A stretch of 64,000 bases of DNA. Source: Temnopleurus reevesii. Taxonomy: Eukaryota > Echinodermata > Echinoidea > Temnopleuroida > Temnopleuridae. Shown one piece after another: positions 1 through 12,740 of the stretch (within the stretch, counting starts at the first letter, position 1; the number at the start of each line of letters is the position of its first letter). The stretch is taken from NCBI GenBank assembly GCA_036244855.1, contig BQKZ01000074.1:87371-151370 (forward strand). Direction: 5' to 3'. The notes under the pieces were generated by a model, which saw nothing but the letters and a program-made list of their open reading frames with translations, searched no databases and was not told where the DNA came from. Position numbers and translations under genes: made by a program.

Positions 1-2649
1 GAGAAATCTCATGATACAATAATTTCACAGTCAAATTAAGCCCCTTTAACACCTGCCAAATACAAACTGACAACCTACTGTAACACACCTCCTCCCATTG
101 CATTTGTTCCTTAACCAGACAAGATATTGGAGTTATATCATGGAGTCATGCAAAGTGCATTCTGGATATGAAAATGAATTTTCACAAAGAGCGATTTAAA
201 AAAAAGTGAAGGAGCTGTACACCGACGAGCAAAATAACATCCCAAGTTGCCGTAACTTGGCCTACCATGAAAACACTGCTTTAATCAAATCGAGATCAAC
301 AGATTCCTCCAACTATAAGCGATTAGTTTTAATTCTGAACTGGTATACTTGAAACATTGAGCGTATTGAGATAATTACACACCTCTCGTCTGCTGGGGAT
401 AACCAAGTAAAACTCATCTAGGCAAAGTTCTTCACATTCATAAACATTAAAAAGCAGTATTCCTTGACTCCCGGTGAATGTTACTTTATCGCAGGATATT
501 AATGCCATCGTCCCCTATCTCACCTGCTCAAATTGGACCCCCAATCACGCTGCTCATTATCCGAATTTTCAAAATCTTGAGAAAACATGGATATGGACAA
601 TTTACGCTCCAATTTCGGAGCTCACATATCGATTGATTGAATCTCACCTTGGGGGAATAACCACGATTTCTGTCTGATCTTGCGCTAAATAGGCAGATAG
701 TAAGGCTGTTTCGATTTGGGGGTTATTAGATAATTATGGAACATTTTATCATGCAGTGCACCGGGATGGTATGGAATTGCTTGCCTCTGAATTTGCTTCT
801 TGCCTAATTTCATTACAGGGTGCTATGCAGAGGGCAAAATCATGATAGTTTTAGGGAATGCTCAAAGAGACAAATCATTGTGTATATCTTCTGACTTTGA
901 ATAAAAGTGCAATAACCTGTTGATGAAGAGAGCTCATGACTCAAAATTGAATAAAACAGTAAATCCCCAAGCTACTTGATTGGACGTTCAACCTCTCTGT
1001 GACCCCTTGAATGTATCTTTCTCTATGAAACTACTATTCAATACAATATCAAGACTTTAATTTCAATGCCAACGCTGCTTTTGTAAAGGTCCAATTATTT
1101 CCATTGCCTCTATAATTTCTATGGATGTACAAATGGGTATTGAACTTCTCATTTTCTCCCTCTCAAAAGGAGCTCAATATCTCTCTATTAACATTTCTCC
1201 CCTAAAATATATGTTCTTATAAATTTCTAATACTTCTTTGAGCTACCAAAGGCCTATAAACAATTTGACTTTCCATTATTTGTTTTCATTCCATGCAGTA
1301 AATATTGCGTTATTAACTGCACTACTCCTTAGCCAATGCACCTCTGGAAATCATTAACTCATAAGGCATGGAACCGAATACCAAAGAAGCAAACGGGGCC
1401 TCCCATAATTCGCAGTGAAGTACACACACTTTGTTAATTATACCCCTTCCTTCTATCCATCAGAGCCATGCAAATTAAGTTCTTTTAGAGTAGACTTGGG
1501 GTGACTCGCAAGTCCTTAAAATCATGCAGGAGGGATTTAGCGTCTGAATATTCCATAGTCCCACGTATTCCTAATGATGCGCAGTATTTGTGTAATCAGA
1601 AACAACTGCGATTTCCTGCTTTACTTGATATAGTTTGCACGCTATCTCATGATTTATCACAATTTCTGTGCTCCATCTTTTCAATCCATATCTGCGAGTT
1701 AAGCGTGAATATTCCTAGAAGAGAATGTATCATGAAATAAACTTCACCAATTACTTCTATTCACATCTGAACGAGTTTCCCTTCATTAAATACCTTTAAT
1801 TTAGGTAACACTAAGAAATCTTTATAGGGAGTTGATCACAATAATGTACAAATGTACACCATCGCTGTGATCATAAACACCCTTTTTAAACTTGGATGCA
1901 ACTTATTTCCCATCCAGGTCTTTCATATACCGCGAACACAAGCAGGTGCAGCCATATCTGTCTACTAAACATACCAAAACATTGACATAAAATCTTCTCC
2001 AATTCCATTTCGGTCCTCTTTATCAGACAAATCATCCTTCACTGATCGGGACATGTGGGGGCGACAGCCCCACTTCCACATCAGGCAGACAGTACAGATA
2101 TAACTTGTGACACAGAGCCGATAAGACGGCACTAGAGACCATTCATCATCGGTAGAAACCACATCAAAAAGTCGCTAGATATTTCCTGTCATGGATTCTG
2201 TGGAGCCTATTTTAGAAGTTTCTATCTGATGCATCCGACATTATCAGTGTGAGACATGAATAAATTACATAGCTACACGAGGTTCTGTATGTGGGACTAT
2301 ACATTGATAATCTATCAAGCCCATGATCTTGGATGAAATTGACCAAGATAACACTAAATGGTAGGCTCACAACCCTGACAACACAAGATGAGGTAGCTCA
2401 GACAAGGAGAGACTAAAGACTTCATTACTTGTGTTGTCAAAATATATTTTGTATCAATTCTATGGATGAACCAAAACAGTTCTTTCACCTAAATACGCAT
2501 CCCACCATTGAATTAAACCAATAGAAATCAACACAAATTACAGGGGTGAAAAGTGGAGCGCAAAAAATGACTTTACAATGTCAAGCGGCATTTCCTTAAT
2601 CATTTCCTATTTCAAACCAAATAAGTTTTATCGCTTCTTTGAATCTCAT

Positions 2650-2960
2650 TAAGAATCAGGTAGGCGGAGGATCTTGATTGAATCACCCCACACTGTCTGC
2701 ACGCCAGAAGTGCGCCACCGTCAAATCGGCGTTTCGAGAGATAGAAACGGAGAGGGGAAGACGAAAAGCGTATCCGTACCCCCTCCGATGATGGGTTTGT
2801 TTTTAGCCATCCCGACCTGACAACGCTCAAACATGGAAGTATTAATTATTGGCGCGATACGGAGCGCAGCACGTCGCATGTATTAGCAGAGAGCGCAGCG
2901 GATCAAGGAAACCACATCTGATGGTTACACTCTGTGTTTGCTTAAAAACAAGTAGCGGCG
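2650..2960. promoter_or_regulatory. CpG-dense patch, possible promoter, enhancer or short exon
   Basis: Over twenty CpG dinucleotides fall within about 300 bases, against very few in the surrounding kilobases. Near-repeated words such as GAGCGCAGC occur around 2863 and 2890. The minus strand stays open for about 70 codons over 2612-2830, but the frame begins at a TTG and resembles no known protein. The base composition makes a regulatory element or an unrecognised exon plausible; the sequence shows nothing more specific. Confidence 0.35.
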
Positions 2961-3740
2961 GTGTTATTTTGGACAGCGAATGATCTTTATCTCGTGAACC
3001 GATCTTTGTCTCATCGAAGCAATGATTACTTTGAGGATATTGAGACGATTCCGGAGTTGATCAAATGCTCAGTTAACAGGCAGTAGCTAATAGTTTATAA
3101 TTGGCATGAAGGCTAAGCTGTTATATGAAATAATTCCATGGCCATCCATTTTTTCTTCATTGAATATGTTTCTTGTCTGTTATCACTTGCTTCAAGAGTC
3201 TTAAATTCTCCATAAAATAGTCTCAAGACCAGTCTGTTAACGTGCTTTGTAATTAGTTTTAAAAACCCAACTTTTCAAACAAATTTTATCCTAAATGCAA
3301 GCAATTCAGAGGATTTTTAAGAGCACTTTATGAGTCAATTGTGTACATAAATGACTATGTTGCTTGGCGACCGAGAGGTCAAAATATATGTGACTGCTTT
3401 TTCAACTTATTCCTGTTTCTTTGCAATATAAAACCAGATAAAAATCTACGAAAGACTAACTACACCAATAGCAACAATAGGCAGGCTGCAATGTAAACTA
3501 AACTTTGGACTAAAATACCAAGACTTTCTAGTCAACAAATTGTAGCCTTTACAGCATACAGCATCACAAGATAAAGTATCACGAGACGAAAGAATCAAAT
3601 TCCCACAAACTAAAGATTTGAACAGTTATCTAACACACAAACATTGATTTAAAAAAAAAAAAGGTTCCATTATTGGAGTGATATTTTTCGCATATTTCAG
3701 GCTAATTTGGCAACAATTCCGTTTCATCTGTATTATAGCG

Positions 3741-3754
3741 CCCCCCCCCCCCCC
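3741..3754 (+). repeat. C14 homopolymer
   Basis: Fourteen consecutive cytosines after TATAGCG. This is a natural slippage site and a likely place for sequencing error. Confidence 0.95.
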
Positions 3755-4190
3755 ATTTCAAGATTTCAACTTGGTTTACAAGCCAGTTTCAGCATAGGCA
3801 TATTGACCATACAGCATCTTGCCCAACACAGGACAGTCGGTCAGCTAGCATCTTCCCACATATCTAGAACCATGTCTGTCGTGACATTTACAGCAGATGC
3901 CTCGGTCATCACGAGTTACGGATGAAAGACGCAAAATTACTAACACAGATTGAAAGTATGTGGGACTGAGCCTTTCTTCTATTGTAGCAACAAGCATCCA
4001 TCACATCGAGACTCTTGTACACATCTTCTTTTGATTGGAAGTCCAGTGCGGAGAGAACAGTGTTGCTTCAAACATAAAGGCTCTCTTAGCCGACTTTAAA
4101 GTGATATCGTCAAGTGCCTTAACACCTATCTCCCCCCCTTTCCCCCGCATCATTGTTTAGTACCATTTTATTTCAACTGCAAGTTTTGTT

Positions 4191-4455
4191 AAATAGGTAG
4201 GTTTACTATTAGAGGCAAATTTTATTTTGAACTTGCCTAGGCTTGCCTGACATAGCAATAATTCATGTATGCAATCTGGGTTGTGGTTCATAAAGCTGTG
4301 CATATATCCAAGAATTACTGTTCGTACCACTGGTGATGGTTTCTCAAAGATAACTACAAGCACCGAATCACACCAAAGAAAGGATCACCCGTCAACCCTT
4401 GATTCCAACTTTTCTCGTTCAATTACAGTAATACCACGTAACTACGTTTTGAATC
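4191..4455 (+). mobile_element. MITE-like element, copy 1 (diverged and rearranged)
   Basis: The left end at 4192 (AATAGGTAGGTTTACTATTA) matches the left TIR of the 52.6-kb copy, and GAGGCAAATTTTATT continues the match. An internal stretch of about 40 bases is missing. GCTTGCCTGACATAGCAA and ATGTATGCAA then match again. About 110 unrelated bases follow. The block around 4430-4450 (AATACCACGTAACTACGTTT) is identical to the same block in the 52.6-kb copy. The right TIR is not recognisable. Confidence 0.5.
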
Positions 4456-6443
4456 AAATTCTGGTATCGATCGAGAAAATACCGATCGGCTCCCTTCCCC
4501 CACAAATGAATATATCATTATCCTCATAATTTCCAAGAACGATCAATACTTATTCCATACACTCTACAATAGGCCCTTCATTAAGAGTATGGGCTTAATG
4601 AGATAAACAAAGCTCAGAATTAAAGAGATAAAAAGAAATAGGGTGGTCATTCGGTCAATAAAGATAAACCTTTATACACTTTTGGTGAGAAATAGCATGT
4701 AATTGCAGTCCAGTGCTCATTTACGACCTGTGGAAAAACCAACTGATAAACAAGGATTTAGCGATTGGATTGTGAATTGTGAACAAAATCAGAAAAGCCA
4801 ACACTAACTTCAAGAATTTTAAAGACAGAAAGACAACATATTGCCAGGGGTTTTTTCAGTTAATATGATTACAGAGACAAGACTAACAAAGAATGTCTCC
4901 TATTTCTAAGATAACAAAGGCTTTAAATGGACCTGAATAAGATTTAGGAGTTAAACTGGATATTATATTTTGAAATAAATCCTTCAACATTGTATGAAAT
5001 AAACGTCGTTTGCATATAATCCTGGAATAAATTTCCTCTTCTCCCTATCGCTATAAAACACTTCTTAGCACCTCTGCTGGGAAGCTTTATTCAATATTTT
5101 GTTAATACTATTATTAAGAGATGTAAAAATCATCTTAATTTTAAGTGGATCAAGTAAAGAAATAAGATTAAATGACTTCTAAAAAGCACAATTTCATTCC
5201 AAACTTTTGTCAGGACTTGCTTGAATACTTGTCTCGTAACTTTGCCAACGGCAAACCGGAGAAAGTTTGTCAGACAGAAGTGACAGCTTATGTCACACGG
5301 GGGCCATGTTTCCTGCAATGAACATTTCAAGTTTTGAAAGATTTTCTTCTCATTCTCAATTCTCTCCTTATCCTCCATCCTGTTATTATCTTCCTTTATT
5401 GTTCATTCTCTCCTTATTCTTTATTCTTTGTTCCTCCTTTCTCCTTTTGCTGCTGTTCAATTGCATTTTGTCTACTTTTTCATCCAATTCAGAGGATAGT
5501 GAAAAAAAATCAACTGTCTACCTTTCACTACTTTTTCAACTCTAATATAAGGTCAGAGGGGTCATCGATGATATCATAATCATAGACTGATCCAATAAAC
5601 GATGTCATATGTCAACATTATGTTATCTCCCAAGCAGGAGGGGTGGCAATCTTGTTTAACGTCATATTCTACGCTTTATGGATGTATTTGTTTTTACAGT
5701 GTAAACTTGACTTGCTCCTGTCCTTATCTTTCATTTGGTTGCCTCCCGCTCACACGAAAGGAATCGTCATCGCAGTTTGTGATGGTGTGTCAAAGGAAGG
5801 CAGTAAAGTCTGATGTACAGCTGATGATTGCCCAAGGTTTTCTCTAACATATCACTAAATTTAAACATTTGTATTCTTAATCTCGTAGTGATAGACTTGC
5901 AACCCCCATACTGACTTCTTTCAAGAGTACATGATTAAGGACACAAGTAGTAGGTCTTGTGTGTATGTCAGCACTGATATGAATGTTTCCATGACGTTTC
6001 AGTTACATTGATTCCGTGAATGTGATTTTCATCATCTCGGAAGGAAATTGTGGGAAGCCTTACCACATGTGGATCATGGATCAATCACGCAAATTTCTAG
6101 CAGTGTGCTGCAGGACGATTTTCAAGAGAAGATTGATCTGATAAATCTCGTCTTCACAATCAAAATAGAGATATTTTACCTGAATGAGCTGAAAATAGTG
6201 GCAAAATTTCTATCAACAGATTACAAATACTGGTCAAATAAGCTTCAATATTATACTTTGTAGGGCTACTCGTATAGGCCTACTTGACAAAAACATACTA
6301 TAAACCCCAAAACATAAGTTATTACAGAATCAGGCGTCCATTCAATACGTAAGAGTATCCATATCAATGAATGGGCAATGAATAATAGTTGGAACACAAA
6401 GATTTGTTGTCACACTAAGGATTTGGCGTGAAAATGAAGCTTG

Positions 6444-6462
6444 CTCGGTTTTCGGAACCGAG
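6444..6462. other. Perfect hairpin, 7-bp stem
   Basis: CTCGGTT, the loop TTCGG, then AACCGAG. The stem is perfect and GC-containing in an otherwise AT-rich background. No poly-T tract or gene end nearby gives it an obvious function. Confidence 0.5.
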
Positions 6463-7994
6463 ACAGAGGGAAACGGACACCCTCTCACGTCAATGGTAAG
6501 GCGATAGTCGTCTGCCGCATTTGGGGTGGATTTGGGCCTGGATTTAATTTCAAATACCAGTAGATTCAGCTTAGCACCTAAACATGCGCAGTCATCTTAT
6601 ATAGATCAACGTGTACAAAGAGTTGCACGAAATAAACCTTTATCAATGCCAGTTCTTGCAACAGATTTGTATACTATTTCAATAATATTTGCAGCATTTA
6701 TGTTTTAAAACGAGATGAAACAATCAAAATCAAGGAGAATTTTCCTTCCTCCAAGCACCTCCCATTTTGAATAAATCACCATTTAGATTTGTATGCCACC
6801 ATTAACATTTCCACCCATATGAAAACACTATCTTTTCAATGAATACCGTTCGGTTTCGGAGATCTGGAGGTCAAAAATCTTAAAACATGAATAACTATAT
6901 GCTGTACAAACTTGGACATGTTGCCAAATGTGCACACATAAAAAGAAAAAAACCCATCAAAGTTTTAGCATCACAGTATACTCATCACGATCAGGCATTG
7001 TCACTATCGCCTCTCCGCAAATCCAAAAGGAGGGCAAATTGGGTTCAACAAGGCTAGAGTAGAACTTCTTTTATTCCCACTAAGCATTCAGTGCTTACAC
7101 ACACAGCCATGGGGGATTCAGTGTTGAAAGATGCGCAGCCATAGACTAACATTTTTTTTTGTCAAAGGATTTTTATCCAAGCCATTTTTTCTGCGTAAGA
7201 GATCATTTCTACTGCATATATTTGGGTAGCATTTGTTGCAGATATATAGGGTTTTTTGTGCAGAATAAAATGTGAGGAAGTGAAGGATAAAGGATTCCTC
7301 CAAACCCCCTTTCACCAAATTTTCAAACTTGATCGATACAATAACATAATAGGGGGCAAAGAACATATGCTTTGATCACAGAGCCCTTAACTGGACTGGC
7401 CCATAACATGCAGAAGGACAATAGGAAACAGATCTGAATTCAGGGCAGGGGGCTGGGGGCATATGGTCCGAGTTAAACTTGACTTGTGTAATTTGTAATT
7501 GCCCTAATAGCAGGTGCTGATAAGAGCTGAAATCTAATCTCATAATTATTCTGCAATATGCCAAGCACAGGGTGCACCAAAGCACTCTAGGCAGAACTGG
7601 ATAAAGATCAAAGAAAAATCATAGAATTTCATCTAAGGAATGCTAAAATATGTGGGAAGCGGGTCCATATGAACTATAAAATTATGCAAACATCAATATG
7701 GATTTATAATAGGTTCTAGAACAAACTTTAAAAAGAATGTCAACATTAAATTTGCACATTTATTCTCTGAATTTCACTGGAATCCTTCCGAAAAGCAAAC
7801 ATCGTAAGGATATATTTCCTTCTGCAACAAATATCATTAAATATGATGATCAAACAAAGTCATAAATTAACGACAGTGAAAGAAAAAATGTGGGAAACTA
7901 AGTATGATTGCAAAAACAGAACATAATGTTGGCAGATTTGAGCGCATTAACCCCAATGAAAATCTAGTTTCTCATCCTAAATCCCCAGTCCCCA

Positions 7995-7995
7995 N
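7995..7995. other. Single-N assembly gap (left edge of copy A)
   Basis: One ambiguous base at the exact left boundary of the 10-kb block that recurs at 35328-45334. It marks a join between contigs, not real sequence. Confidence 0.9.
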
Positions 7996-10900
7996 CATAG
8001 AGAAAGTTCAGATAAAACACTAAACCACTAGCCATGGGAGTCTGGAGGTGGTTTTTAGAACCAAATTCGCCTCGGAAATGACAATTACTTAGTTTCTCTC
8101 ACGTGAGAAAAAGTATGGGGTAAAGAAGAGATCTTTCATCACTTTGCCCTATTTGGAAAACTAAAGCTGACCAGGAATTACGGCCAAATATTAAACTGGA
8201 CATGTAACAATTGATGAGATTGGTAAAGGCCTTGGGAATTAGGGTTTTTAGGGGTCGGGGCTGGGGGTTTGATAGTTGAATAAAATCTTGTATCATCCAG
8301 CAAAATCTTGTCAATGAAATTGTCAGACTTCAATAGCCAAATAGTGCGAATTACTGTCTGGATGGGGTACAATTATGGCATTCTTTTATTTTCGTGAATT
8401 TGATGAACATAAATTTGCTAAAATTTGTGCTCATGAGAATGCCCATGTACTTGTGAGCATTAGTCTTTCCAAACATGAAAAGTACATCTCGCGAATGAGT
8501 GAAAAGGTCTGAAACCCGATGAATTCTGTAAAATTTGTGTTTGCCAACATATATACTGTAGCAGAAAGTAGACACACAGTCTTCTCTCAGGCACAGTATT
8601 AACTCCACGTCGGTAGCACCAAATAAACATGTGGACTGGGTTCTATGCAGACGAGACTACCAGAAAGCATGGAGCACACCAAGATATGGGGGGACTCCTG
8701 ATGCAATTCTCACCAGAGTAATTTAACGATGGGAGGAGGTCTCAACCGTCCAATTAGGCGTGTTTGCCTGGGATCTGAGGGGCCGGTTGCTGTACAGGTT
8801 GCCATCGCAGGGATGCCAACCTTCCAAATATTCACATTTAAATTAAAATGTGAATAACGAAACGGCTGAAACGAATATATTCTCTCAAGAGAATCCATTT
8901 TATTCAGCTGTTTGGTGATTCACATTCTAACTTATCTCCTCATGCATATTCCAGAACATTTCAAATAGGAGCCGTTTTATGGCAATCTGTTTATTTCAAG
9001 ATTCAATGACCAAGCAAAGAGGTTTTTAAGGGGGATTTTATATTGATTATTTTCGCTCTACTACATTTACTTCTGAATATCTAGGACAGAGTTAATACTG
9101 TGCTCCATTCCTAAATGGAATTAACTGTCTGGAGAGGAAGACTTGCACTCGTACTTGCACCTTCGTTTCTTATTCAATATATTTTGTTGAAGTTATCAGC
9201 CACATTTGGCTATTTTTCCAAATGAAAGATTTTTTAAATTCATAACCATAAATTGTTTGGTACTAGTTGCAAGGAATAGTGCTAGTCTTGCTCATATATT
9301 TTTGTTAAAAATGAATAGAAACGTTTTGTATTCAACTTACCTGCAGATGCCAAGAGAAAAGTTGAGGAATCGCACATGAAAAAGGAAAAGAAAAAGAAAA
9401 AGATAAATTATTATACATTGCATAAATGAATCATTATGATAAATTCAAGCATAATGAGAATAAAGATAGTTGAATAAGGTAAAAAAAAAATGGCAATTTA
9501 CTTGTGAATTTTGACGTAATTTTCAATTCTCACAGCTCTATTGTTTGGAAAGGTAGCACCAATTTTGCCCTATTAACCTGTAATTCTATAATTGGGCCAT
9601 ATGAGAGCAACAGGGATAAAGAATAGTAAAACCCAGACCATTATCTCTGGGTGACATTCATGAAGTTTGATGAAAAGCATTGTTTAGCGCGCTCAAAAGA
9701 CCAATTCATGTATCTCCATCATAAACATGCAATGTCTTTATAGTTGCAATGTTTGTGCCTATTGTGGCAATGTGTACCTAAATCCTCAATACCCCTATTG
9801 ACTTAATCACAAGCATGAGCTCTGTTTATGACACCCAGGCAAACGCACCACCTCTTTCTACATATCACAAAAATAAAAACTATAATCCCAATCGTCAATT
9901 TCTGATCACCTATTAAAAAAACGCTTCTGGACAACCCTGAAGAGGACTAGATAAGAAGTAATTTAGTGTGGGGTATCAAATGGGAGGTAAGCATTCAAGA
10001 CAGTAGACTTCAAAAGAACCTACTCGAATTGATCATCAAAAGGGTAATTAACATGGTAATAGCCTGCTGTCGGATCGCAAAATATACATATAAAATTTAG
10101 ACGAGCTTTCTTTCTATGATTAAATTCAATGCAACAAAGAAAATTGGATGGAGTAGTGAAAAAAGGCCTGTTTTAAATGTCACTTATCCACTGTGATGTT
10201 ACTGGTGGCTTAAAAACTATCTCGTTCCAGTTGTGTAATTAGCTCATTAATGTACTTAATTTGCACATGGGTGTGACAGTATTGGAGTGGATGTGACCAC
10301 ACACATTCTAAAAGGCTTATTTTAATGTCTTTATTTTCCAAGACAAGATGTTTGCAGGAGCATTATCAAAAGGACTCCATCAAGTAAGAACCGGATCAAA
10401 AGATTAGTTCTAAACTACCCAAATATTCAAACTACATGCCTGCTCCAAGAAAATTGCAACATTGGTTAATCAATGAAGGTTTACATTTTGAAACGGCAGT
10501 GATCAATTCAAATTTATTTAAATCCAACACAAAAATCTAGTGCTAAAATTTAAGCACCAAAATATATTAAATGACCACTAAAAGTTCCATTCCCAGCACT
10601 GGTGTTCTAAACACTTCCCTGGCATTGCACCACACATATACAGTGTACTGTATAGGAATTAACATGTTAACCTTTTAACTACTGGTACCAGGCAATCCCT
10701 GCACAAAATCAATGGAAATTGACAATTTAAATAGTCAATGGGTTAAAAATATGATTTTTGCAGTGTCACCCCCAACCCTCCAGAGTTCTCTCAACAACCC
10801 CTGTGTTCACGGAGAGACGCGTCCCTGTGGCATTACAGTCATTCCCTTGTCTGTCCTTGCAACTAGGTCACATCATTTTCTCATTAAAACGGGGAGGTTA

Positions 10901-12660
10901 CGATCTTAACGAGACCTCATTTACACTGTTTCTAGCCCTTTGGGTATTGACCATCGAACATAGAGGGGCTTTACAGGAAACCATTGCACTGACAATCGCA
11001 TTCAAATGTGTTATTTGTGTTGTATGCAACTACAGGTGTATCAATGGGATGTGACTCTATTTGAATTCAAAATGGGGTTTTGCAACAGCCCCAAGCTTAG
11101 CCCGAAATAGCCAGATATAAATAAAAAGGTGAGCTGAGAAAACAGACTTGGAGCAATAGGCTGTATAGGTACTATTTTGTGAATGGTGTCCTCGTAAATC
11201 AAAGAATCTTTTTTCTTTAATGAGAAATGTATATTCTTATGACTAACATCTTTCATGCATGGCAGAACTAGTGAATTCAGTTGGTCTACCATTGTACAAA
11301 TTTCTCCTTAAAAAGGCAAAGAAATCATTTTAACTGGCTATATGGACCCAGTCAATGTATGAAAATTCTTTGAAACAAGATCTGATTGATTGTCTCAGAG
11401 TATTGCTAAAAAGCACATCACCCCATTCAGAATATAAAAGCTACATAATTAGGAGCTTCTGTCAAGGCATATACCCATCCCATTCTTGAAACAGATAGGA
11501 CATCACTAGGTTTTAAAATACTTATCAATGATAGCTGACCTCGACATATCGCATCTCGCCAATCGTATCCCATTCACTGGGCTATATTTCATTTCAAATA
11601 ATTCATGTAACAGACTTGCGGTCTTTACCCCATTGCTGGGTAGAGCGAGAAGGGGCAATGGTATAACATGTAGGTCAATATTGACTAAGGGTGGAGGAAC
11701 GCAAAATGGTTTGTACAACCTAGAGCGGGAAAATGGGCCAGTATTGATTTTACGAAAGTTGATAGTTTCCTATCGCATCATACTGATGATCGTTGATGTG
11801 ATGAAGGTTATAGAAATGGTGAATGGGTCTTTTATATCATGTAGTTTGAATTAAAATACATTCAATTCATGTGGCAAAAATGGACAGCTGAAAAAGCTGA
11901 ATATACATGCAAATGGTACCAAATATAAATTTGTTGGCCAATTGAATCATAACCCAGGTCCAAGTCATTGTCATTTCAACTTTCGATTAGAATATGGAAT
12001 ATGGGCTATTTACTTGAATCTTCAATGAACTGGGGTCTCTTATGTCAGTCATTATGTTGGTATTAGCAATGTTTCTTACTGCTTTCTTCGTTGCCATAGC
12101 ATGCATTGTGCTCAACAGGACAGGATAATCTAGATAAATTTGCCACCCTTGCCATCTTTTTTTCAATTACAGTTTCACCATAGACCCAGTACTGTTTGTC
12201 CACTGTTTCATACCTTTTGTACTTGTGACCACAACAGCAGAATTACAATAAGCTAAGGAATGGTGCGAAGTACACATAAAGGATGGGCTATACTGCATCC
12301 CTTATAATGGATGAAGGACAATATTTGTTGGGTTATTGTCTCTAATCGAAAAATGTCTTCATTGTTCCGAAGGAATTGATCACTGGTGTCTTTTCACCTG
12401 ATGGAGGGAAGTGTTTAGATTTCTGATTTATATAACTTTTATATAGAGCAGATGGGGCATTGATACCCCTTCTTTAGGAGCAAGACTGGGAATTAGGGGT
12501 AACAAAAGGGGCTACGAATGGTGTGGGGGTAAATCAAAAGGGGGGCTTAAGGAGGGATGGGTGGGATGAATAGGTGGGTGAATGGAACGGAGACAGAGAA
12601 CCAGTCATGAATGCAAGGCAGTAGCTGTTAAACTGCTAAAGTATATAGGCCTAAGATTAG

Positions 12661-12740
12661 TGGTGGCCATTTTGGATTACTGGTGGCCATTTTATATTAG
12701 CAGTGGCTACTTTATTTTCCTAGTGGTCATTTCCTATCAT
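12661..12740 (+). repeat. 4 x 20 bp tandem repeat (GTGGCCATTTT type), copy A
   Basis: Four consecutive 20-base units start at 12661, 12681, 12701 and 12721 with no slip in register. The first two share TGGTGGCCATTTT, the third has CAGTGGCTACTTTAT, and the fourth has TAGTGGTCATTTCC. The shared core GGCCATTTT resembles a YY1-type CCAT site, but that reading is only inference. Confidence 0.75.

Larger units (their letters stand above)
1..7994. other. Unique non-coding DNA, left end of the window
   Basis: AT-rich sequence with stops in all frames and no recognisable protein domain. It contains a CpG-dense patch (2650-2960), an A13 run near 3649-3661, a C14 run at 3741-3754, a diverged MITE-like copy (4191-4455) and a perfect GC-containing hairpin (6444-6462). 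It may be distal intron 1 of the ECM3-like gene or part of another locus; the sequence does not decide. Confidence 0.5.

Noticed and set aside
2053..2073. GTGGGG...CCCCAC inverted repeat
   Set aside because: A 6-bp stem with an unremarkable loop is expected by chance in 64 kb, and no context suggests a function.
11528..11854. 108-codon plus-strand frame present in both 10-kb copies (also 38832-39158)
   Set aside because: No domain or supporting signal; it is conserved only as part of the near-identical block.
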